Assembly (NCBI GenBank): GCA_003696125.1
Contig: RFHZ01000617.1
Coordinates: 1 to 10,425 of the forward strand
DNA length: 10,425 nucleotides
From: Nitrospinota bacterium
GTDB lineage: Bacteria > Tectomicrobia > Entotheonellia > J063
Direction of reading: 5' to 3'
The translations under genes and the position numbers were made by a program. A model generated the notes under the pieces. That model searched no databases and was not told the DNA's origin. It worked only from the letters and a program-made list of their open reading frames with translations. Positions 1 through 6,578 of this stretch are shown piece by piece; the first letter of the stretch is position 1, and every line of letters begins with the position of its first letter.

Positions 1-594
1 ATGCTGGGAAGTGTCGAGACAGGGGGAGCGATTTACCGCTCTGGGGCTCAGGTGGGTGATGAGATCTGGGTTACGGGCACGCTGGGGGATGCCTATGCCG
101 GTCTGCGTGTCCTGCAAGAGGAGAGGGAGGAGCGAGAAGCCTGGGAGGAAAAGCTCATCCAGCACTATCTCCAGCCGGTCCCCCGGGTCAGGGAGGCCCT
201 ATGGCTTCGCTCTACCGGCTTCATCCACAGCATGATCGATCTGAGTGACGGCTTATCGAGCGATCTCGGGCATATCTGCCAGGAGAGCAGGGTAGGGGTT
301 CGCGTAGAAGCAGCGGCTCTCCCGCTTTCCGAAGAGACCCGGCGTTTAGCCGCCCGGCGAGGAGAGGATCCCCTGGAGTATGCCCTGCATGGCGGGGAGG
401 ATTTTGAGCTCTGCTTTACCGCTTCCCCAGGGACGATAGGCCCTCTGGTGGCGCAGTTTCGGACCCGGTTTGCACTCCCGCTGAGTCGTATCGGGGAGGT
501 TGGCCCTGCCGCAGAACCGGTGCTGATCAAAGCAGGACAGGAGGTTCCCCTCACCCCTCAAGGGTACGATCATTTCCGAAAAAAGCGGGACTGA
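1..594 (+). CDS. thiL: Thiamine-monophosphate kinase ThiL, C-terminal part (5' end outside window)
   Basis: ThiL phosphorylates thiamine monophosphate with ATP to give thiamine pyrophosphate, the last step of cofactor synthesis, in the cytoplasm. The visible 197 residues match the middle and C-terminal part of the family: RSGAQVGDEIWVTGTLGD (residues 13-30), the SMIDLSDGLSSDLGHI segment (77-92), HGGEDFEL (130-137) and a final GYDHF (188-192; usually GWDHF). Full ThiL is about 320-350 residues. The N-terminal Asp-rich ATP/Mg2+-binding part is missing, so the ATG at base 1 is almost certainly an internal methionine and not the true start. The TGA at 592-594 ends the gene, and a promoter for the next operon begins only 3 bp later, so thiL probably belongs to an upstream transcription unit. 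I am confident of the family. Confidence 0.93.
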   Translation: MLGSVETGGAIYRSGAQVGDEIWVTGTLGDAYAGLRVLQEEREEREAWEEKLIQHYLQPVPRVREALWLRSTGFIHSMIDLSDGLSSDLGHICQESRVGVRVEAAALPLSEETRRLAARRGEDPLEYALHGGEDFELCFTASPGTIGPLVAQFRTRFALPLSRIGEVGPAAEPVLIKAGQEVPLTPQGYDHFRKKRD

Positions 595-597
595 TCA

Positions 598-626
598 TTG
601 ACAACTGGCCTGAGGAATGGTATATA
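598..626 (+). promoter_or_regulatory. Sigma-70-type promoter for the putrescine operon
   Basis: A perfect -35 hexamer TTGACA (598-603) is followed after exactly 17 bp by TATATA (621-626); an overlapping TATAAG lies at 623-628. It starts 3 bp after the thiL stop and points at the arginine decarboxylase gene. Transcription would begin near 633, giving a leader of about 117 nt to the ATG at 750. This is the best promoter match seen in the window. Experimental start-site data are absent, so the call rests on consensus and spacing. Confidence 0.7.
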
Positions 627-647
627 AGAAGAGTTTACCTTGGGGAA

Positions 648-673
648 GGTGCGTCCCTGGTCGAGGGGGCACC
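648..673 (+). other. Hairpin in the 5' leader of the putrescine operon
   Basis: GGTGC (648-652) pairs with GCACC (669-673), and CCCT (655-658) pairs with AGGG (664-667), around a 5-nt loop, with a small asymmetric bulge between the two stems. No T tract follows, so it is not a terminator. It could be a leader structure affecting mRNA stability or translation of the decarboxylase. Function is inference; a stem this short can arise by chance. Confidence 0.35.
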
Positions 674-749
674 AGAGACAATGGGAAAAGGTCGGGAGAG
701 AAAGAAGTTTTGGTGAGGATGTAGAGGGGTGAAGGGGAATACCTGGTCC

Positions 750-1295
750 ATGGTACCAAAAGAGGTCTTTTTTACCAGAGGAGTAGGACGACATAAGCAG
801 AAGCTGGAATCTTTCGAGCTGGCTCTACGGGCAGCAGGAATAGAGAAATTCAATCTGGTGCGGGTTTCCAGTATCCTCCCCCCGGGGTGTAAGGTGATCT
901 CGAAGGAACGGGGACTCAGAAAGCTACGGCCAGGGGAGATCGTCTTCTCGGTGATCAGCGAGAACAGTACCAACGAACCGAATCGCTTGATCGCAGCCAG
1001 CATTGGCCTGGCGATTCCAGCAGAACCGAATCACTATGGCTACCTGAGCGAGCACCATAGCTTTGGGGAGACAGAGGAGAAGGCGGGGGATTATGCAGAG
1101 GATCTGGCAGCCAGCATGCTCGCCTCCTCCCTGGGGATCGAGTTTGATGAGGATAAGGCCTGGGATGAGCGGAAAGAGATCTGGATGCTCGATGGACGCA
1201 TCGTCACGACCCGCAACATCACCCAGTCGGCCATCGGGGATAAACACGGGCTGTGGACAACGGTTGTGGTTGCTGCCGTCTTTCTCAACAGTTGA
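750..1295 (+). CDS. pdaD: Pyruvoyl-dependent arginine decarboxylase (PvlArgDC)
   Basis: The enzyme decarboxylates arginine to agmatine using a pyruvoyl group that it makes itself by cleaving its own chain at a Ser-Ser bond. The start-region motif [12 protein letters not shown], the segment [16 protein letters not shown] holding the Ser-Ser cleavage site (about residues 40-41 counted from base 750), [12 protein letters not shown] with candidate acidic catalytic residues, and a C-terminal TTRNITQSA are typical of the family. The 181 residues are somewhat more than the 165 of the Methanocaldococcus jannaschii enzyme. I prefer ATG 750 because homologues usually begin near [12 protein letters not shown] at 729 with GGTGAGG (712-718) upstream would add seven residues and cannot be excluded. 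It is followed after 15 bp by agmatinase, the next enzyme of the pathway, and lies under the promoter at 598-626. Cleavage would give a small beta and a larger alpha chain. Confidence 0.92.
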   Translation: MVPKEVFFTRGVGRHKQKLESFELALRAAGIEKFNLVRVSSILPPGCKVISKERGLRKLRPGEIVFSVISENSTNEPNRLIAASIGLAIPAEPNHYGYLSEHHSFGETEEKAGDYAEDLAASMLASSLGIEFDEDKAWDERKEIWMLDGRIVTTRNITQSAIGDKHGLWTTVVVAAVFLNS

Positions 1296-1310
1296 TCCCT
1301 TTCGCTCCAG

Positions 1311-2210
1311 ATGGTAAAGATGGAGGATCTTTTCGTTGCACCGCAGAATTTCGGAGGACTGGTAGGGGCAGAGGCGGCTTTGGAGACGGCACAGATCGTG
1401 ATCCTCCCCGTCCCGTACGAACAGACGACGAGCTATCGGGGAGGAACCCGGGAGGGACCGGCAGCCATTATCGAGGCCTCTCGCAACATGGAGTTGTACG
1501 ATGAAGAGCTGGCCTATGAGGTTTACCGGCACGGGATCTACACGGCACCAGGGCTGGCACCGCTGACCGCCGGCCCGGCCCAGATGTTGGAACGGGTCTA
1601 TGAGACGGTACGCAGGTTCTTGGCCCAAGAGAAGTTTGTGGTCATGCTGGGAGGGGAGCATTCGTTGTCGTACGGGATGGTGAAGGCGCTACGGGAATAT
1701 TATCCGGCTCTCTCCGTTTTGCAGCTCGATGCCCATGCGGATATGCGTGATGAGTATCTGGGAAGCGCCTATAACCACGCCTGTGTCATGCGCCGCATCT
1801 CCCAGCTTGTGCCCTGTGTGCAGGTGGGAATCCGTAGCTTAAGCCGGGAAGAAGCGGAGTATTTACCCCAGGCCCAGAGTCGCGTCTTTTTTCGCCAGGA
1901 CCTTCGCCAGGGAGAGGGGGTGGTGGCCCGTATCCTGGAGGGATTGTCTGAGCAGGTGTTTCTCACCATCGATCTGGATGTGTTTGATCCGGCCTATGTC
2001 CCGGCCGTGGGAACCCCTGAGCCGGATGGCCTGGACTGGCATGAGGTGCTGTCGATCATCCGGCAGGTGGCGACCCACAAGCAGATCGTCGGGTTTGATG
2101 TGGTAGAGCTCTCGCCGCTTCCCGGCATGGTCGCTTCCGATTTTCTGGCGGCAAAGCTCGTGTACAAGGTTTTGGGATACTGCTTCTACTCTCCAACAAC
2201 ACCAGAGTAG
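1311..2210 (+). CDS. speB: Agmatinase (agmatine ureohydrolase)
   Basis: Agmatinase hydrolyses agmatine to putrescine and urea at a binuclear Mn2+ centre in the cytoplasm. The 299-residue protein has normal family length and all ureohydrolase signatures: GGEHS (114-118), DAHADMRD (140-147), DLDVFDPAYVPAVGTPEPDG (221-240) and DVVELSP (263-269). Predicted metal ligands H117, D140, H142, D144, D221 and D223 are all present, so it should be active. GTPEPDG favours agmatinase over arginase or formimidoylglutamase, as does the adjacent arginine decarboxylase. There is no clear Shine-Dalgarno sequence before ATG 1311 or before the alternative ATG 1320. With the upstream stop only 15 bp away, translation is probably coupled to the decarboxylase. 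Both genes share one reading frame with only the TGA at 1293-1295 between them and the ATG. Confidence 0.94.
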   Translation: MVKMEDLFVAPQNFGGLVGAEAALETAQIVILPVPYEQTTSYRGGTREGPAAIIEASRNMELYDEELAYEVYRHGIYTAPGLAPLTAGPAQMLERVYETVRRFLAQEKFVVMLGGEHSLSYGMVKALREYYPALSVLQLDAHADMRDEYLGSAYNHACVMRRISQLVPCVQVGIRSLSREEAEYLPQAQSRVFFRQDLRQGEGVVARILEGLSEQVFLTIDLDVFDPAYVPAVGTPEPDGLDWHEVLSIIRQVATHKQIVGFDVVELSPLPGMVASDFLAAKLVYKVLGYCFYSPTTPE

Positions 2211-2215
2211 TTTCT
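2186..2215 (+). terminator. Weak terminator candidate at the end of speB
   Basis: CTACTCT (2186-2192) and AGAGTAG (2204-2210) form a perfect 7-bp stem around an 11-nt loop. The second arm ends on the speB stop codon and is followed by TTTCT. The stem is AT-rich and the T tract short, so termination would be weak at best. It sits where the putrescine operon should end. Confidence 0.3.
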
Positions 2216-2256
2216 AGGGGCAGTGAAACGGGGGAGCGAGGTTTTGGGCAGATAAC

Positions 2257-2287
2257 GTCCCGGAGATAAGGCCTTAGGCAGTCCCGG
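2257..2287. promoter_or_regulatory. Repeat pair flanking a palindrome upstream of mreB
   Basis: Two copies of GTCCCGG (2257-2263 and 2281-2287), 24 bp apart, flank a perfect 10-bp palindrome TAAGGCCTTA (2267-2276). This lies in the 115-bp gap before mreB, where its promoter would be expected. Only poor promoter matches are visible, such as TTGGGC (2244-2249) with TAAGGC (2267-2272), or TTAGGC (2274-2279) with TAAACA (2296-2301). The arrangement resembles a regulator-binding site, but the short repeats could be chance. Confidence 0.25.
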
Positions 2288-2307
2288 TGGCAAGGTAAAC
2301 ACTCTAG

Positions 2308-3348
<1,041 letters not shown>

Positions 3349-3413
3349 CGCATCCTGTCCTCTCCTGCGTTCCCTGATATTTCCGGTGATACTTTTTTGA
3401 TGCCCAGATGGGC

Positions 3414-3478
3414 GGAGGGAGAAGGCTCTCTTCTCTCCTGACACCAGGTGAGAATCCCTCCCTGTCGACTTTTCTCTT
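3414..3478 (+). terminator. Two-tier hairpin after mreB, terminator-like
   Basis: A perfect 7-bp outer stem pairs GGAGGGA (3414-3420) with TCCCTCC (3455-3461). Inside it, TTCTC (3431-3435) pairs with GAGAA (3450-3454) and CCTG (3437-3440) with CAGG (3445-3448), separated by one T-T mismatch and closed by a 4-nt loop. A competing hairpin GAGAAG/CTTCTC (3419-3424 with 3430-3435) is also possible. A T-rich run (3470-3478) follows after 8 nt, farther than in a standard intrinsic terminator. It lies 65 bp beyond the mreB stop and probably ends or processes the mreB transcript; the role is inference. Confidence 0.42.
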
Positions 3479-3487
3479 GGTTTATAG

Positions 3488-3618
3488 CTGGACAATGTTA
3501 AATTAACCACAGAGTTCGTAGAGAACGCGGAGAGGAACAGCGTTCTTTATTCATCCCAGAACTATCCTCTGCGACCTCAGCGTGCTCTGCGGTAAAATGC
3601 AACTGTAACATTGTCAAG
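3488..3618. repeat. 131-bp MITE-like palindromic intergenic element
   Basis: The ends form a 13-bp terminal inverted repeat with one mismatch: CTGGACAATGTTA (3488-3500) against TAACATTGTCAAG (3606-3618), ten inner bases perfect. The tetramer ATAG abuts both ends (3484-3487 and 3619-3622), as a target-site duplication would. Inside, the left arm carries three 9-nt units ACCACAGAG, TTCGTAGAG, AACGCGGAG (3506-3532). The right arm carries their inverted counterparts CTCTGCGAC, CTCAGCGTG, CTCTGCGGT (3567-3593), and GTTCT/AGAAC (3542-3546 with 3558-3562) pairs in the centre. RNA from either strand could fold into one long imperfect hairpin. There is no coding capacity, so any movement would need a transposase elsewhere. 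From memory, similar CCACAGAG...CTCTGCGG intergenic repeats occur in many environmental bacterial genomes; that was not checked here. Confidence 0.72.
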
Positions 3619-3640
3619 ATAGAGTCGTCATCTCTGTACT
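3611..3640 (+). promoter_or_regulatory. Possible mgtE promoter partly inside the repeat
   Basis: TTGTCA (3611-3616, five of six bases of the -35 consensus) lies in the right terminal repeat. It is followed after 18 bp by TGTACT (3635-3640, four of six of the -10 consensus), 39 bp before the mgtE ATG. If real, insertion of the element gave mgtE its -35 box. The match is weak. Confidence 0.25.
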
Positions 3641-3666
3641 CGTTGGTGAGGGGTGGCAAAAACGAG

Positions 3667-3673
3667 AAGGAAG
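3667..3673 (+). promoter_or_regulatory. Ribosome binding site that decides the mgtE start
   Basis: AAGGAAG ends 6 nt before ATG 3680, an ideal distance. The alternative in-frame GTG at 3653 has its purine-rich stretch (3645-3652) directly abutting it, with no spacing. The ATG is therefore preferred; this removes nine basic residues from the longest reading. Confidence 0.55.
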
Positions 3674-3679
3674 AAAACG

Positions 3680-5044
3680 ATGGAGGCACACCGACAAAAA
3701 TTCTTTGTCACCCTGGAAGCACTTCGCAAGCTGATCCATCGTCAGGCGATTGCCCATATTCGTAATGTGCTTCAAAAGCTTAACCCGAAGGATATTGCCC
3801 ACCTCCTCCCGCATTTCAGCCGGGAAGAGCAACGGCTGCTGTTTGCCCTCATCGATGACCCTGTTCTGGCGGCAGAGGTGCTGCGGGAAACGGATCAGGC
3901 AACGCAACAGGAGCTCTTGAGCCGGCAAACACCGGAGAAGCTCATCGAGATCTTTCGAGAGATGCCCTCCGATGATGTGACCGATATCATCGCTATCCTG
4001 CCCGAGGAGCTGGCCAAGCAGGTCCTGGAGCGCCTCAGTGCCCAGGAAGCCCAGGAGGTGGCAGAACTCCTCAAATATCCCAGCGACACGGCTGGCGGGA
4101 TCATGAATCCTGATTTCCTGGCCTTGCCGGAGACCATGACCGTGGAGGAGGCCATCCGCGAGGTACGCAAGGCGAGCGAAGTGGAGATGGTCTTTTACAT
4201 CTACGTGGTCGATGAGAAGAATCACCTGCGCGGTGTCCTCTCGTTGCGGCAGCTCCTGCTGGCTTCACCGGAGCAGACCCTGCAGGAGATCATGTGGCGA
4301 GATGTGATCAAGGTCAACGTGGCCATGGACCAGGAGGAGGTGGCCCGCATCGTTTCCCGTTACAACTTCGTTGCCATCCCGGTGGTCAACGACGAAGGGG
4401 AACTGGTCGGCATCATCACCGTAGACGATATCATCGATGTCATCCGCGAGGAGGCGACCGAAGATATCTTCCGCATGGCCGGGACGGATGAAGAAGAGCT
4501 CCTCTTTTCCCACTCCATCTTGCGAGTAGCCCGCTTCCGGCTCCCCTGGCTGTTAACCTCGCTGGTTGGGGGCATCATCAGCAGTGAACTGATCTGGCGG
4601 TTTAACTTCGTTATCCGGGACCTGGTCGCCCTGGCCACCTTCATCCCGGTCATCATGGGTATGGGAGGGAATGTCGGTACCCAATCGGCCGCCATCGTGG
4701 TGCGGGGACTGGCCACCGGCCGGATCGATCTCGCTTTGATCGGTCGGACGATTCGACGGGAGGTCTGTACCGGCCTGGTCATGGGGGGGGTCTGCGGCGT
4801 CTTACTGGCTCTTGTTGCCACCCTGCTCCACTGGAATCCTCTACTGGGATTGGTCGTCGGGGTCTCCCTGTTTTTCGCTATCCTGGTAGCGGCCACCATG
4901 GGTACCCTCATGCCGGTCCTCTTCCGCAAGCTCGGTATCGATCCGGCCATCGCCTCCGGCCCCTTTGTCACCACCGCCAACGATATTACCGGTCTGTTGA
5001 TCTACTTCTCCCTGGCCACCCTGATGCTCAGCTATCTGCTCTAA
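3680..5044 (+). CDS. mgtE: Magnesium transporter MgtE
   Basis: MgtE is a dimeric inner-membrane Mg2+ channel/transporter gated by its own cytosolic Mg2+ sensor. The 454-residue protein has the full family layout: an N-terminal superhelical domain (about 10-130), a tandem CBS pair (about 135-255, with VVNDEGELVGIITVDDII near 235-252), a linker with GTDEEE (269-274), then the membrane domain (about 285-454). Signature motifs are PVIMGMGGNVGTQSA (323-337) and GPFVTTANDITGLL (427-440). The Asp of TANDITG is residue 435, matching the pore Mg2+ ligand D432 of Thermus thermophilus MgtE. Acidic residues in the N and CBS domains fit Mg2+ sensing. The gene opens a co-directional cluster with a DASS-like transporter 80 bp downstream. 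No M-box-like leader is visible; the region upstream is occupied by the palindromic repeat. Some family members also pass Co2+. Confidence 0.95.
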   Translation: MEAHRQKFFVTLEALRKLIHRQAIAHIRNVLQKLNPKDIAHLLPHFSREEQRLLFALIDDPVLAAEVLRETDQATQQELLSRQTPEKLIEIFREMPSDDVTDIIAILPEELAKQVLERLSAQEAQEVAELLKYPSDTAGGIMNPDFLALPETMTVEEAIREVRKASEVEMVFYIYVVDEKNHLRGVLSLRQLLLASPEQTLQEIMWRDVIKVNVAMDQEEVARIVSRYNFVAIPVVNDEGELVGIITVDDIIDVIREEATEDIFRMAGTDEEELLFSHSILRVARFRLPWLLTSLVGGIISSELIWRFNFVIRDLVALATFIPVIMGMGGNVGTQSAAIVVRGLATGRIDLALIGRTIRREVCTGLVMGGVCGVLLALVATLLHWNPLLGLVVGVSLFFAILVAATMGTLMPVLFRKLGIDPAIASGPFVTTANDITGLLIYFSLATLMLSYLL

Positions 5045-5124
5045 AGCCTCCTGCCCGGCGCAGAGCGGTTGGGGAGAGGGAGGCCAGGACAAAGCATCAC
5101 GAACTAGAGGGGAGAAAAAGGCGT

Positions 5125-6549
5125 TTGTACAAGGAATGGTTGATACCGATCCTCCAGTTTTCCTCTCGCCGCAAGTGGTTCTTCTTCGCCCTGGTGTGTG
5201 CCGGCGTCCTCCTGCTCCTTCCCCCACCGGCCACCCTGAGTCGAGAGGGGATGGCCACCCTGGCCATCGTCCTCTTCTCCGTTATCTGCTTTGTTACCGA
5301 GCCGATCCCCTTGCCCACGGTCCCTCTGTTGATCGCCGTGCTGCAGGTCTTGACCGGGATAGCCCGTCCCAACGAGGTTGCCCGCTCCTTCATGAGCGAT
5401 GCGGTCTTCTTTATCATGGGTTCCCTCATGCTGGCCGTGGCCCTCGTGAAGCAGAACCTGGATAAACGGCTGGCCCTTTTGATCCTTCGCTTTACCGGGC
5501 CCAAGGTGGAGCGGGTGGTCTTCGGCGTGATTGCCGTCTCTGCCCTGGTCTCTTCGGTGATCGGTGGACATACCGTGGCTGCGCTCATGCTCCCCGTGGT
5601 CCTCTCCTTGATCCGCCTGGCTTCAGATAAGCCTGACCAGATCCGGAATCTGACCACCCTCCTCCTCCTCTCCATCGCCTACGGGGGGAACGTGGCCTCG
5701 CTGGGTACCCCATCGGGAGGTGCCCGCAATGCCATCATGATCGACTACCTGGACCGGCTGTATGGCGTCCAGGTGAGTTACTTCCAGTGGGTGAAGTTTG
5801 CCTATCCCCTGGCCCTGGTCCAGATCCCCCTGCTCTGGGTAGTGTTGCTGCGAACCTTTCCTCCAGAAAGACGCGACCTCTCTGAAGCATTGCGTACCTT
5901 ACAACACCAGGTCCAGGCAGCCGGAAAGCTGCATGGAAACGACTGGCTCGCCATCGGGATCTTTGCCCTGACCTTTCTCCTGTGGATGACGGCCAGCACC
6001 ACCTTCGGTTTGGGCACCATCGCCCTTTTAGGGGTATCCCTCTACCTGGTCTGTGGCCTGGTGCGCTGGGAAGATCTCAACAACAACGTCAACTGGGGGG
6101 TGGTCCTCCTCTACGCGGGGGCGCTTTCCATCGGGATCGCCATGCGCAAAACCGGGGCCGCGCAGTGGGTGGCAGAGACTTTCGTTACCTTCCTCCAGGT
6201 GCCCGGGCTTTCCGATGTTCCCCTCTTCTTTGCCATCGGGGGATTAACCATAGTGATGGCTAATATCATGGGACAGGGACCGGCGGTGGCTGTTCTCGGT
6301 CCCATCCTGCTGAGCATGGCAGAAATCAGCCACACAAGCCTCCTCGCGGCCGGTTTCATGACCGCCTTTGCCGCATCGATTGTCAAGCTGACCGTTATCG
6401 GCGCCCCGCCCTGTGCTATCGTCTACTCGAGCGGGTATCTACGGGGAGGAGATTTTCTGAGAGGAGGATGGCGCATGACCCTCCTCTCCTGGGGACTCCT
6501 CCTCCTCTTCCGCTATTTCTACTGGCCCCTCCTGGGCCTATCTCCTTAA
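5125..6549 (+). CDS. Divergent DASS/SLC13-type membrane transporter
   Basis: This 474-residue polytopic protein has the inverted-repeat layout of divalent anion:Na+ symporters (DASS/SLC13), which import sulfate, di- or tricarboxylates. Family landmarks are ICFVTEPIPLPTVPLLIAVL (about 54-73), the first hairpin region SVIGGHTVAALMLPV (144-158), GGNVASLGTPSGG (187-199), VNWGVVLLYAGALSIG (322-337), MANIMGQGPAVAVLGPIL (378-395) and APPCAIVYSSGYLRGGDF (427-444). The two SNT motifs that bind Na+ and substrate in characterised members are replaced by GHT (148-150) and GQG (383-385), and the usual GTPPN by GTPSGG. Substrate and coupling ion are therefore unknown. About ten hydrophobic segments are visible. 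The start is a TTG with GAGGGGAG (5107-5114) 10 nt upstream; no ATG or GTG lies in frame before residue 43, which would cut off the first membrane segment. It is followed after 29 bp by a Usp-domain protein. ArsB/CitM-type permeases are the alternative family. Confidence 0.82.
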   Translation: MYKEWLIPILQFSSRRKWFFFALVCAGVLLLLPPPATLSREGMATLAIVLFSVICFVTEPIPLPTVPLLIAVLQVLTGIARPNEVARSFMSDAVFFIMGSLMLAVALVKQNLDKRLALLILRFTGPKVERVVFGVIAVSALVSSVIGGHTVAALMLPVVLSLIRLASDKPDQIRNLTTLLLLSIAYGGNVASLGTPSGGARNAIMIDYLDRLYGVQVSYFQWVKFAYPLALVQIPLLWVVLLRTFPPERRDLSEALRTLQHQVQAAGKLHGNDWLAIGIFALTFLLWMTASTTFGLGTIALLGVSLYLVCGLVRWEDLNNNVNWGVVLLYAGALSIGIAMRKTGAAQWVAETFVTFLQVPGLSDVPLFFAIGGLTIVMANIMGQGPAVAVLGPILLSMAEISHTSLLAAGFMTAFAASIVKLTVIGAPPCAIVYSSGYLRGGDFLRGGWRMTLLSWGLLLLFRYFYWPLLGLSP

Positions 6550-6578
6550 AGGAGGAAAGGAGAGAAAGGGTGAGAAGT

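Noticed and set aside
1293-1295. TGA as a selenocysteine codon
   Set aside because: The decarboxylase ends at its usual family C-terminus before this codon, agmatinase has its own start after it, and no SECIS-like hairpin was seen directly downstream.
924-1661. Minus-strand open frame of 245 codons
   Set aside because: It lies antisense to the arginine decarboxylase and agmatinase genes, whose motifs are intact. No domain is recognisable in its translation.
3349-3679. M-box (Mg2+) riboswitch before mgtE
   Set aside because: The gap is filled by the two-tier hairpin and the 131-bp palindromic element. I could not recognise the conserved M-box core, and the distance from the candidate promoter to the ATG is too short.
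4360-4980. Minus-strand open frame of 206 codons opposite mgtE
   Set aside because: The translation is rich in Arg, Thr, Ser and Met in the way expected for the reverse of membrane-protein codons; mgtE accounts for the region.
6468-6578. Possible 5' extension of the Usp gene inside the transporter gene
   Set aside because: The extra 37 residues are Pro/Leu-rich reverse-frame text of the transporter end. The Usp fold starts exactly at ATG 6579, which has ribosome-site sequence upstream.
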